A stretch of DNA of 37,674 nucleotides from Fragilariopsis cylindrus CCMP1102 (Eukaryota; Bacillariophyta; Bacillariophyceae; Bacillariales; Bacillariaceae). The DNA is taken from positions 1 through 37,674 of the forward strand of contig FMBT01000080.1 of NCBI GenBank assembly GCA_900095095.1, given 5' to 3'. The first letter of the stretch is position 1; each line of letters opens with the position of its first letter. The notes under the pieces were generated by a model, which did no database searches, had not been told where the DNA came from, and saw only the letters and a program-made list of their open reading frames with translations. Position numbers and translations under genes: made by a program. Of this stretch, positions 12,375-21,690 are shown piece after piece.

Positions 12375-14250
12375 TTAGATCTCAATGGGGTTTGATCTAC
12401 TGTTTGATCTGCTAGATGATATAGTAGATGATATAGTAGATGATCTAGTGGATGTTTTGCGGGCTACACTAGGAGCCGTTCTGACTTTTCGTCGAGTGGT
12501 GGTTTTGCTTGTATTTGTATTGTTATTCCTCCTCGTCGTCCCCCCTTGTACTTGTATCGCATCTTGTAGAGGATCAACCTCCTGTTTCTCGACTAAAACC
12601 TCGATTAAATCTTCATCTTCCATTTCATAACATTTCGGAGTTTTTTGTATGTCAAGACAACGTCCGTCGAACTTCATAACGATTTTGGTCGTATCTGAAG
12701 GCAGATTAAGCGTATTATATATCTTATTTACTAGAACCTCTATGCATTCATTTTCGCACAACATCAATTTCTTGTTACTCATTACCGGCTTTGGTAATGC
12801 CTTTTGTCTCTGCGTCGTCTTGTACCTGCCGTTACCTTGGGTGCTGCTGTCGTAATTTTAAAATTTAAAGAAAACTGCAGAGTTTTGCCTCGAGATATTG
12901 CTTTCACCTTCGTTGTCGTTGTCGTTGCTTTTGTTGGCGACGATGACGATGACACCGTACCCGCTGCTATAGATACGTAGCTTCTGCTGTTACATGAATC
13001 ATATCTTCATCTTCCATCTCGTAAAACTTTGGAGTTTGTTTCGTATCAAGATGACGCCCATCAAACGTTAGAACGATCTTTGCAGAATTTGGTGGTAGAT
13101 TGTGTACCTTACAGAACTTTTCGACTAGTACAGAAATGGTTTCATTTTCTCTTATGGTTAAATTCAAATTATTAGTATTATTTTTTGCTGTCGGCTGTTT
13201 CTGACCTTTGATCATTAGATGATCACAACGACATGTAAACGTCAATGTATTACCCAAGGGAACAGTTTTCCTTGAAAGTAACGATCCTCCTCTGGAACCA
13301 CATATCGTCTGCCCCGGGAGTATACGTCGACCACCAGCATTAGTTGGGGGTATAATAGTCCCAACAGTTTCTTGAGGAACCGCAACGTGAATATCTTGAG
13401 CTTTATACGATTGAGCTTGTGCAAGATGAGCCTTCGCTTGTTGCGATCGTTTAATAGCAGCAAGTGCATCTGGAGGAAGATTTTTTGGAAGAGGCTTATT
13501 CGTGACGTCCTCATCATTATCAGAATCATCATCACTGGACAAGTTCATGAATTCCTTCGATGTCGTCGTGGCTGTGGTCTTAGTTCTTGCGAGTGCTAGC
13601 CTTGTGGAGGTGGATGTTATGTTCTTGTTGATCTTCGAGGAGGTTTTGGCAGTATTTTTTGGAGAAGCTTCATCTGATGATGACAATTCAATTGTTTCTT
13701 GATTGGTGGCCGTAATATTTTTCTTGTTGTTGTTGTTGTTGTCGCTGATATCAGTTTTTTGATCATTCGTATTATTGCTTTTGCTTTTGGGTTTGACGAC
13801 GACAGGATGTTTTCCAGCTTTCTCTTCTTCTTCCATTTCACTGTCACTATCACTACCACTTTCGATACTATCTCGTCTGGATGACGATCGTTGATTACGT
13901 GCTATTTTCTTTGTAGTATTACTATTGGTATTTCGTCTTTTGCGTTTTGCAGGACGAACGCATGACGACGACGACGACGATGCTGATGCACCAAATTTTT
14001 GAGAATTAAACTTGAAGACACTACTACTGTTATTGCCGCTCCTTTTTTTCGTGTCAATTTTGTCATTGTCGTCGGCGTCATCATCAGAAGAAACGGGACT
14101 ATCCATTCCGCCATACGAATCGTCATCCGAAGAATCACTTGTCATTGTTAAAGATAAAGTTGTTACTCGATTGATGAGAGTGGACTGCAATTCACTCCTT
14201 GTCGCTTTTTTAATGAATTTTTGTTGACTTTTAAACTTTGCAACGTTCAC
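12375..14250 (-). CDS. Rad60/Esc2/NIP45-like protein with tandem SUMO-like domains
   Basis: Genome-stability adaptor of the SUMO pathway (family includes yeast Esc2, fission yeast Rad60, animal NFATC2IP). The N-terminal half is Ser/Asp/Lys-rich with SUMO-interacting-motif-like cores I-E-L-S-S-S-D-E and M-N-L-S-S-D-D-D. Two SUMO-like domains follow. The first ends with A-K-I-V-L-T-F-D-G-R-H-L-D, then T-P-K-F-Y-E-M-E-D-E-D. The second (12782-12570) repeats the pattern as T-K-I-V-M-K-F-D-G-R-C-L-D and T-P-K-C-Y-E-M-E-D-E-D. The linker reads open in two further frames, with one-base breaks near 12975 and near 12803. This makes it one gene of roughly 620 residues rather than two. The Ser/Thr/Arg tail is encoded by a 12-bp tandem repeat at 12413-12450. 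It is divergent from the WD40 gene, with 474 bp between the start codons. Family assignment is strong; the specific function is inferred. Confidence 0.8.
12413..12450. repeat. 12-bp tandem repeat encoding T-I-S-S units
   Basis: About three imperfect copies of a TAGATGATATAG-type unit within the 3' end of the Rad60-like coding region. They give repeated T-I-S-S on the minus strand. Confidence 0.7.
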
Positions 14251-14724
14251 GTTTTTTTAATTTTGAACACGGAAACGTAAACCGTGATTGCTTCCGTTGC
14301 CCTGTTGACATTCAAAACAGTGAGCAACGTTTCATGATACAGTATATTCGATAACGAACATACTACTTCAGCGCATTTTTAATTTAGGGGAGAGGTTATT
14401 GCGTTATGCTTGGGTAATTAAAAGGGGGTGGAACCTTCGCGCCAAAAGAAGAAAACAGAAAAAAGCATACTACCAGTGGTAAAACAAGAATTTAATTAAT
14501 GACATGCATGATATGCATGATGTTCAATTGGGTATACTGAGTAGGGCATTTTTGATTAGCAAGTTGGTTGACAACCCCTGCTACTATCTCAAAAAGTACT
14601 TGACTATCAACTTGTTCAACATTCACGCCCAAGCAATAAGAAAGGTAGCTGTATCCAGAAGCGGTATCGTATCATACTAGTCCATTGTTATTTTCCATAA
14701 ATTTTGCTGTTATACAATCGAATC
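14251..14724. promoter_or_regulatory. Shared divergent promoter (Rad60-like / WDR76-like)
   Basis: 474 bp between two divergent start codons. It holds an E2F-type site (14439-14446) and a repeated ATGCATGAT word near 14503-14521. No ORF is supported here. Confidence 0.55.
14439..14446. promoter_or_regulatory. E2F/DP-type site GCGCCAAA
   Basis: GCGCCAAA is an exact match to the E2F/DP consensus (TTTSSCGC read on the other strand). It lies 189 bp from the Rad60-like start and 279 bp from the WD40 start. E2F drives S-phase genes in plants and animals. That this site is used is inference. Confidence 0.5.
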
Positions 14725-15246
14725 ATGGCACGTAGTACATTAAAACGACGTGCCATAATCCAAGAAGGTACTGCTGATGTGATGGTAGATAAGAAGAAGA
14801 AGAAGAAGAAGAAAAAGAATGATCGACAGTCCCAGGCGGCAGTCGCCGGTAGCACAACAATAAACAACAACAATGCCAGTAAACAAACGTCAATTTTATC
14901 ATTCTGGGGTCCAACAACAATCGTTACTACTAAAATTATAAGAAAAAAGAAAAGGTGACAACTATGCCATCACCAATGCCAATGACAATCTATCGTTTGC
15001 CATAATCGTGATCGTTTTATGAAAACAACAACAACAACAACAGCTACAATTAATCAACGAGATTCTTGTTCGGACAAAGATAGTAATTATAGTAATAATA
15101 ATGCGAATAAAATAATCCTAAACAATAGCAGCTGTAAGCACAAAATCAAGAATGAGGAAGATAAAAATAAAAATAAAGATGACTGTTTGAATGTCGATGA
15201 TGATGGGACAACTGAGATAAAAACTTTGAAGGATTTATCAGTGCAG

Positions 15247-15277
<31 letters not shown>

Positions 15278-17363
15278 GTAATAGTAATAATAATAATAAT
15301 AATGACGATGATGAGGCTTCGGATAATGTTGACGAAAGTAATACCAAAAAAGAAGAACCAGAACCAGAACAACAGTATCAATTAGAAATATCAGATGATA
15401 CTATGACACGCCCATCATCATCAACGTCGTCGTCATCGTTGTCATTGTCGTTTGATAATGATGACAATGATGGTCTTTCCGACTATGAAAAATTACGATT
15501 AAGGAATATTGCTCGTAATAATGCACGACTTGCATCATTAGGATTATTATCATCATCATCAACAGCGACAGCAACGAATACTACAATGACAAAAACTAGT
15601 ACTCGTCTACCACGAAAAAAACGATCAACGATTATGCATCATCAAAATGCAGCAATAAGAACCCGATTCGACGATCGTCACGACGAAATCGTTTTGGTAG
15701 TGGTAGTACTAATGATGATGGTGTTGGTGACAGTATTATTGATGACGATAATGGCAGTAATGAAACGAAAGAAAAAAAGAAGAGAAACAGAAAAAGGAGG
15801 AGGAGGAAAAGGAATGCTACACGGTATCCCCTTTGTTACAATATGAAATGACAACGACGGATCATACTACTAGTAGTGAAACCACCAACAACAACAACAA
15901 CAACAACAACAGCCCTAAGGATCAAGACAACACTATCGATACGACGTGTTATACGACGACTGTATCCTCTTTTTCTTCCTCTTCATCCTCGAATTGTTTG
16001 GTGTTGAAAAAGGGTCCTCGATTTATTCCGCCGAAAGGACTTAATGCTATTTATTCACTTGATTTTTGGAAAAATCACAACACCGATTATAATGATAATA
16101 ATAATGACAGAAACAGTAACAGTAGCAGTAGCAGTAGTAGTTGGTTAGTCGGTGCTGGTAAATCGGGAATTATTGCACTATGGGATACAAATACAACTGC
16201 TGCCAATATTCACAATACATATACTTCGTCAGCCGTTGTCGACGATAATTTTAATAATTGTAATAATAATAATGATATTCACTCTTTCGTGGACCCTATA
16301 CTACATTGGAAAGGTCATAGTGGAAGATGGATCGCTGATGCAAAATTCATACCAGGACCAATAATATCAACAACAACATCATCATCATCAACATCGAATA
16401 ATGCACAACCTCCACCACCTTCTCGTCTTGTTACGGCAGGTAATGATGGTACTGTTTGTTTATGGGATCTATCAACGGTTTCTCTTTCAACAGGAATACC
16501 AAAATTATTAAATAGAACTGGAAAAGCATTGCATACCAGTGGAATATTTGTATGGACGTCACTAATTACGACCGGTCATACGCAAACAACAATTACAATG
16601 ACTTGATGATCTGTACCGGTTCTAAAGATAAGTCAATTGCAATTTCATCATTGGAATCAATAACGAATGATGCGACAGGAGGAACACCTATATGGACGTC
16701 ACGATTTCATACAGCTAAGGTTGGTTCGGTGAAATTGCAAAGTCCAATAAGTACAATGTTGGCATCAGCATCGGATGATGGATCTGTTGCTATTCATGAC
16801 TATCGAATGAATGGTAATACTAGTGGAGGATCATCATCCCTTGTTGCGAAACTTGAAAATGCACATGCACGGCCACATTCGGTTTTATGGGATCCATACA
16901 AAGAAACACTTTTGTAACTGCAGGATTAGATCCGATTATTAAGGTATGGGATCAAAGGAATCTATCAGAGCCAATATTATGCTTACAGGGACATGTACCA
17001 AACCCAACTGGTAGCAGATGTAAAAAGATTCACCGTCCAACATTTTTCTATCCAGGAAAAAAAGGAAGAAGAAGAACAACAGCAATAGAAAATAGCTTAC
17101 TACCAAATATCGATGATTCTGATCATCCGTTTCTTTTGACGGGTGGTCAAGGAAGTACTTCCGTATCTATGTACCAAATTGACACTGCTACTGCTAATGC
17201 TTCTGCTTCCCTTTTCAGTCGCGGGAAGCTTCCAATTGATTGTGGTAATGCAGGTTGTATTGCAGTGAATGGAAATCAGGTTGCTGTAACAGTGGATCAA
17301 GGAGAGATAATAATTTTGGAGCCATCATCTACTACTACTAGTAGTACTACTAGTAGATCATGA
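14725..17363 (+). CDS. CMR1/WDR76-like WD40 protein with N-terminal PIP-box-like motif
   Basis: WD40 propeller of the CMR1/WDR76 family, linked to DNA-damage binding and CUL4-DDB1 ligases. From the ATG at 14725: a Lys-rich stretch, then Q-T-S-I-L-S-F-W at residues 54-61, which fits the PCNA-interacting pattern Q-x-x-I-x-x-aromatic-aromatic. A long acidic Asn-rich linker follows, then the family motif Y-E-K-L-R-L-R-N-I-A-R-N (about 15485-15520), an R-R-S-S-R patch (about 15672), and a propeller from about 16000 to 17330 with W-D repeats, including D-P-I-I-K-V-W-D-Q-R, a DWD/WDxR box of DDB1-binding proteins. Breaks at about 15668, 15833, 16550 and 16911 are each closed by one additional base. 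The segment 14955-15018, which joins the PIP-box part to the rest, has stops in every frame and is unresolved, so the PIP-box part might be a separate exon or ORF. Not assigned to an exact ortholog. Confidence 0.72.
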
Positions 17364-18546
17364 CCTTTTCGAGTTTTGATGCTACAACGATCTCCATCAT
17401 CGTAGTAGTAGGTAGTCCGTCGTCGTCCAAATGTAGTTATTGAATATTCGTGTAAAATAATCGAAAACATTATACGCCAACTAAATACGATATTTTTCAA
17501 AGAGAGACTGAATCAAATAGTTCTTTAATGAGAGTGATAGAGAAGAAGGAACGATCGGTTTGAACGAATCTCAAAAATTATTGCTCATGCCACAAGTCTT
17601 TATCACACCAAGTCTAGTAGGAAAAAAGAAAAATAATTAAATTCGGCCTAAATCTTTGGATGGATTTATCTTTTCGTAATGCAATATTATAATATTTTTC
17701 GAATAGATAGTTAGGCATATATAGTTGTCTTATTAAAAAAATTCTACAGGCAATTAGTTTTAAAGATTTATTTAGTATACGAACCAACTGAACTCCAAAC
17801 GCTCCGTCTTTATTCTCAGGAAAACCCAGGCAAACTTTGTAGTATACAAAGTATGAAGTACGTAGGAATCCGTCATTCATCCAAGACGAGTATGTAGAGA
17901 GTAGTAGGTTTCGTAGTAATAATTAGTCAGTCTGAATTTCTTATGAAAATAAAATGGAATAATAATATTGTCGCTGAGTTTGCCGTGTAGATTTTTTCGG
18001 TGAAATTCGAGAACTATATAGTCAATATGCTTAATAGGAAGTCATTCATGTTCAGATACTATCTGTAATTCAAAAAATGAATTATCCAGTTGAGTATCTT
18101 CATTCTGAAAGACTAAACTATTTGATATCGATCCGTTCCGTTCTAATTCAGTTCAGTTCATTCCGTCTTGGCTTAGCTACTAGGTTACATATTACTTTTT
18201 AAAAGTGATGCTCCCAACAAATACAGATACAGATAATGATAATACTGCATACAAACTAGATTCGATTCATGATGCTACACCCTACTGATACTGAGTGTCC
18301 CTGTTCCTGTTCTTATCTTTTTCTTTCCACGTAGAACAAATGCAACCCCTTAAACAAAATCAATGCAAAATCATATAGTTTTTCTTTTGTTAGATTCACA
18401 ATGGATTGATTTATTGAATACATATAAATTATTCAGGTTCAACAAATAATGCTTTCCATGAGAAATCAAAACAAACAAATCATAGGATGCATGATTCAAT
18501 TAAATAATGATTGTGCAGATTAATAATAACGTCGTCATCGTGACAT
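17364..18546. other. Convergent 3' regions (WD40 gene and selenoprotein)
   Basis: About 1.2 kb between convergent genes. A minus-strand ORF at 17614-17880 has no recognisable domain and is not called. The part just below 18547 is the expected 3' UTR of the selenoprotein gene, where a SECIS element should lie. I could not identify one by eye; a small hairpin at 18478-18496 lacks the SECIS core. Confidence 0.5.
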
Positions 18547-19299
18547 CTATTCAGCATACATTGTTTTCTTTAAGATAAAAAATTGTCTCAACTTACCAGC
18601 AAGAACTACAAACACCATAACGTATAGACCTGTTATCGTATTATAAAATGATGATGGACCACCATCTGATATTTGTTCTAATTGTTTTTCTCTTCTCTCT
18701 ACTTGTATTTCTTCTACCTTTTCTTGTTGTGTTTTTTTATGAAATCCTTCATCTATCATAAATTGATGCATATCCTTTCTTGTTTTTAATTCAAATAATG
18801 GTACGTCCTTAATTTGTTTTCCATCTTCATCGTATATTGTTAATATTGCTTTCTTCCCTCTAACCCAATCAATAGTAATACCATCATATTCCATGATCTC
18901 ACCAACTGGTTTCGCTCTACCAGCAGAAGATGAAGAGGAAGATGGAGACTCGCCCTTAAGGAATATACGTAATTCCTTGTGTTTATTTAAGGTTCAGGCT
19001 GCGTTTATCAAAGAAGAAGAAATTAAAAAGTGGAATGATGTCAAAAAAATGAGAAGCAGCAGTATCATTAGATGCAGGACCTTTTAAAATCCAATGATAC
19101 AAGTGTACATTGTATGTAATCACAAAGAGAAGAGAAGAAGGAAAAAAAAAGAAGAAACCAACTCACCAGGACAAGATACAACTTTCCCCGTAATTGTTCC
19201 ACCAGCGACGAATGTACTTATTGACGCGAGTACAAGTGTCAGAGTGAAGCTGATTGACAGCAACATAATAAAAGAAGAAGTACTCTTTTGCAGCATCAT
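18547..19299 (-). CDS. SELENOM/SELENOF-like selenoprotein with in-frame TGA (Sec46) and C-terminal membrane helix
   Basis: Thioredoxin-fold ER oxidoreductase. Exon 1 is 19299-19167 (ATG-ATG, hydrophobic signal peptide S-F-I-M-L-L-S-I-S-F-T-L). A 168-nt intron (GTGAGT donor at 19166, CAG acceptor ending at 18999) joins in phase 1 to exon 2 at 18998-18547, giving 194 residues. Across the junction the redox motif reads S-C-P-A-U-T-L-N-K: the TGA at 18996-18994 sits exactly at the second position of the C-x-x-U motif of SELENOM/SELENOF proteins and is followed by the family's L-N. Downstream D-W-V-R-G and Y-D-E-D-G, then F-M-I-D-E-G-F-H, match the rest of the fold. After a charged coiled region there is a transmembrane helix (G-L-Y-V-M-V-F-V-V-L-A-G) near residue 170-185, absent from animal SELENOM. 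An ordinary caller would start at the Met at 18894 and lose the signal peptide and active site. No SECIS was seen by eye. Confidence 0.82.
18994..18996 (-). other. Selenocysteine codon TGA (Sec46)
   Basis: TGA in frame in the second exon, in the context C-P-A-(TGA)-T-L-N. The phase of the intron and the open frame on both sides require read-through. It is called selenocysteine because it occupies the U position of the C-x-x-U motif. Confidence 0.8.
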
Positions 19300-19711
19300 G
19301 GTCGGAATTTTATCGTACGGTTTACTTCTATAATATTCGCTTTGTGCTTTGCTTATTTGCTTTTACTGTTGCTTTGTTTTTGTTTCTCAACAACTTTTGC
19401 TACTGTATTTGGATTTTGTGAAGTTTAAGAAAGTTGATTTGTCGAAATGCATGAGAAGAGGAGTGTGTAAAAAGTGAAGAAAGTCATCGCTTCTCTGTTC
19501 ACTGTTTTGTAAAAGGGGGAAGGGGGAAATCATTAGAATTTTGTCTACTGTAATTGAAAATTCAAAATTGAGTTCAATCTTAATTCTCAATTCGGGGGAG
19601 CGAGGAATGTCAAATGGAAATCGAAAAGAATTACACACAAGTGAACGTCGGCAGCATATGAAAAATGTACTTAGTACAACAATAACAAGACATTCAGCAT
19701 AGTAATGGACG
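19300..19711. promoter_or_regulatory. Divergent promoter, selenoprotein / 2OG dioxygenase
   Basis: 412 bp between the two divergent start codons. The minus-strand ORF at 19387-19722 overlaps the dioxygenase start and shows no family features, so I treat the stretch as shared promoter. No recognisable binding site was found. Confidence 0.45.
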
Positions 19712-20575
19712 ATGACGATCAATGATGATGAGGTGGAGAAAATACCCGTTATTTCCGACGATATTGAATTATTGAAACGTGGGATATGTTGTGTTAAAAT
19801 ACCAGAACAAATAGATATCGATTTTTGGGCTAAAGAACTTTCACAGTTAACACCAATGATTTTAGGTTTTGAGGGTGATGGAGAATATTCATTTTATCGC
19901 AACATTATGGATGAACCAGATTTTCCATTTGATATGCTTTTGTTCGAAGAAGTAAAGCAAAAACAACAACTACGACAACAAGAAGAATCTCCCTCATCGT
20001 CGTCGAAAGTGTTGCAGGAGTTGTCGGATATCGGAAAAGCTATGATAAGATACTTTCCCATCATTACTCAACGGCAACAGGAACACAAGGATCAGCAAAA
20101 TCTAGTAAAGTATTTATCAGAAGAACTACAATTGGATGATGCATTTTGTGTGCATTACAATATGGACCAAGAAGATACAACTGGTAAAAAACATATAGAT
20201 CCAAGTGATATTACCATTAATATGTGTCTACAAAAATCAGATGAAACGGAAGGAAGTTATGTATTGTTTTATGGAATGAAAAAATTACTGAATGTAGTAG
20301 ACGACGTAGACAATGATAAAGAAAAAGAAGACGAAGAAGAATTGCAAAACAACATTGATGATGATGCTGTCAACGAGAACGATAGTGACAAACAAAACAG
20401 AATACACGAGAATCGATTTTATGTTTCTCAAAAACCTGGTTATGCGACAATTCATTTTGGGGATCATACACATGAAACAACAGCTTTACATCACGGTAGT
20501 CGAACGAATATTATACTAACGTATGTATATACAGATCCAAAACGAAGTGATGTAGCAACGAGGACGTGTTACTGA
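19712..20575 (+). CDS. 2OG-Fe(II) dioxygenase-like protein
   Basis: Intact 287-residue single-exon ORF. The C-terminal half carries the double-stranded beta-helix signatures of 2-oxoglutarate/Fe(II) oxygenases: C-V-H-Y-N, the iron-binding H-x-D (H-I-D-P-S-D), G-S-Y-V-L-F-Y-G, then P-G-Y-A-T-I-H-F-G-D with the distal His in T-H-E-T-T-A-L-H-H-G, and the 2OG-binding Arg in S-R-T-N-I-I-L-T-Y. An acidic insert of about 40 residues (D/E/K/N) separates the two halves of the domain. The N-terminal half (residues 1-140) is not recognised. There is no signal peptide. The prolyl hydroxylase-like spacing suggests protein hydroxylation, but the substrate is unknown. Confidence 0.7.
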   Translation: MTINDDEVEKIPVISDDIELLKRGICCVKIPEQIDIDFWAKELSQLTPMILGFEGDGEYSFYRNIMDEPDFPFDMLLFEEVKQKQQLRQQEESPSSSSKVLQELSDIGKAMIRYFPIITQRQQEHKDQQNLVKYLSEELQLDDAFCVHYNMDQEDTTGKKHIDPSDITINMCLQKSDETEGSYVLFYGMKKLLNVVDDVDNDKEKEDEEELQNNIDDDAVNENDSDKQNRIHENRFYVSQKPGYATIHFGDHTHETTALHHGSRTNIILTYVYTDPKRSDVATRTCY

Positions 20576-21690
20576 ACTAAAAATGAAATGAAAAAAATCT
20601 ATGAATAATAGTTGTTACCATTCTTTGTAAACACTGTTTTAAGATTGCAGTGTTTTTTCTCAATCGACGGATAAGGGTGTGGCAATACCTTAATACAAGA
20701 TGAAAGAGAGGTCTCGAATACTACTCCTACAAACAGAGTCGTGCCGAGTCCTATCAAAAATAACTCGAATCGAATCGTCCCAACTTATTGAGGGGCCATT
20801 TTGTCACTCAACAACACGTATGCTCTCTCTCTCTGAATGCTTATCCCCCCCCCCCCCCCAAGGAAATGGGCCGTTTCACGCATCCTCAATCCTCAAACAA
20901 TATATAATATAATATAATATGAGTCCAATCGGTGACTCATAAATCTTCGATGCATAAACACATATTGTTTTTTACCACAAATCAATAAGATATGAAAATT
21001 ATATTCACAACTGATCACCTACCTCCACTCCATAAATTTGGCTGTAATGATTTCCTAATCAGAATTGTTTCTTACTACTATATGACTATGTATTAATGTC
21101 CATTTCCACCAGATAAGTATAACATCTTTGTAGTTAGCAATTATGAGATTTATTCTAATTAATGAAGAAATCTAGTCCAGTCAAGTTCTTGGTGCAGTAT
21201 ACTTATGAAAGTTACTGTACTGCTACTTGTGTTCTATCAAATTGCTAGGAGCATAGAGACAAACCAATGCAACATGCAGGCATACATGTCTTTGAGATTA
21301 ATGATCTCACGTTATTTGTGTTACAAAAGATCTCTTTTCACTGTTTCTGACGATCGTCGTCCATCGTCAACTAAAGTAGAGCATCATGATTTGGGGGAGG
21401 TGATTTTCTCGATTTTCTTCGATCAATTTGTTTTTCGTCCCACGTCCATACGCGCGCGCCTATCACACACGTGCTACTTTAACTTGAAATTTAAAATTCC
21501 GAATCTTATCCATTTTAAAAAATAGATTTCTAAATTACAGCAGTATGATTGTTTCTGTACTTCTGAAGTACAGTCAATAGGCAATACTAGTACTAGTACG
21601 ATGACATTGACATAAAAGGGCATCATCAACCTTCATATAAGAGACAAATTTATAGATAAGTAGTAACAGTGCGTGTAACGAATACGAAAG
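20576..21690. other. Intergenic region upstream of the SET gene
   Basis: About 1.1 kb. Contains a 15-nt poly-C run (20845-20859), a CACGTG hexamer (21468-21473) and the near-palindrome TACTTCTGAAGTA (21558-21570). A plus-strand ORF at 21205-21525 has a hydrophobic start but no family features and is not called. Confidence 0.5.
21558..21570. promoter_or_regulatory. TACTTCTGAAGTA near-palindrome upstream of the SET gene
   Basis: One base longer than the TACTTCGAAGTA palindromes upstream of the bHLH-PAS and M8 genes. It lies about 120 bp upstream of the SET gene's start codon. Confidence 0.3.

Noticed and set aside
12375..12782. Two separate small SUMO-like genes
   Set aside because: Same strand, same domain wording and an open linker make one tandem-domain gene more likely.
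14704..14958. An independent Lys-rich small protein
   Set aside because: It starts 60 bp before the WD40 reading frame, in the same frame, and carries a PIP-box-like motif; treated as the N-terminus of the WD40 gene, with the junction flagged as unresolved.
15087..15347. Minus-strand Leu/Ser-rich ORF and similar mirror ORFs
   Set aside because: Antisense shadow of the Asn/Asp repeats in the WD40 protein linker.
17614..17880. 88-residue minus-strand ORF
   Set aside because: No recognisable motif, very AT-rich, lies in the convergent 3' region.
18478..18496. Short inverted repeat AATCAT...ATGATT in the selenoprotein 3' region, considered as SECIS
   Set aside because: Only a 6-bp stem with a 7-base loop; no ATGA/GA quartet with flanking helix and no AA apical loop.
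21205..21525. 106-residue plus-strand ORF with hydrophobic start
   Set aside because: No family feature; basic, AT-rich composition in the SET gene promoter region.
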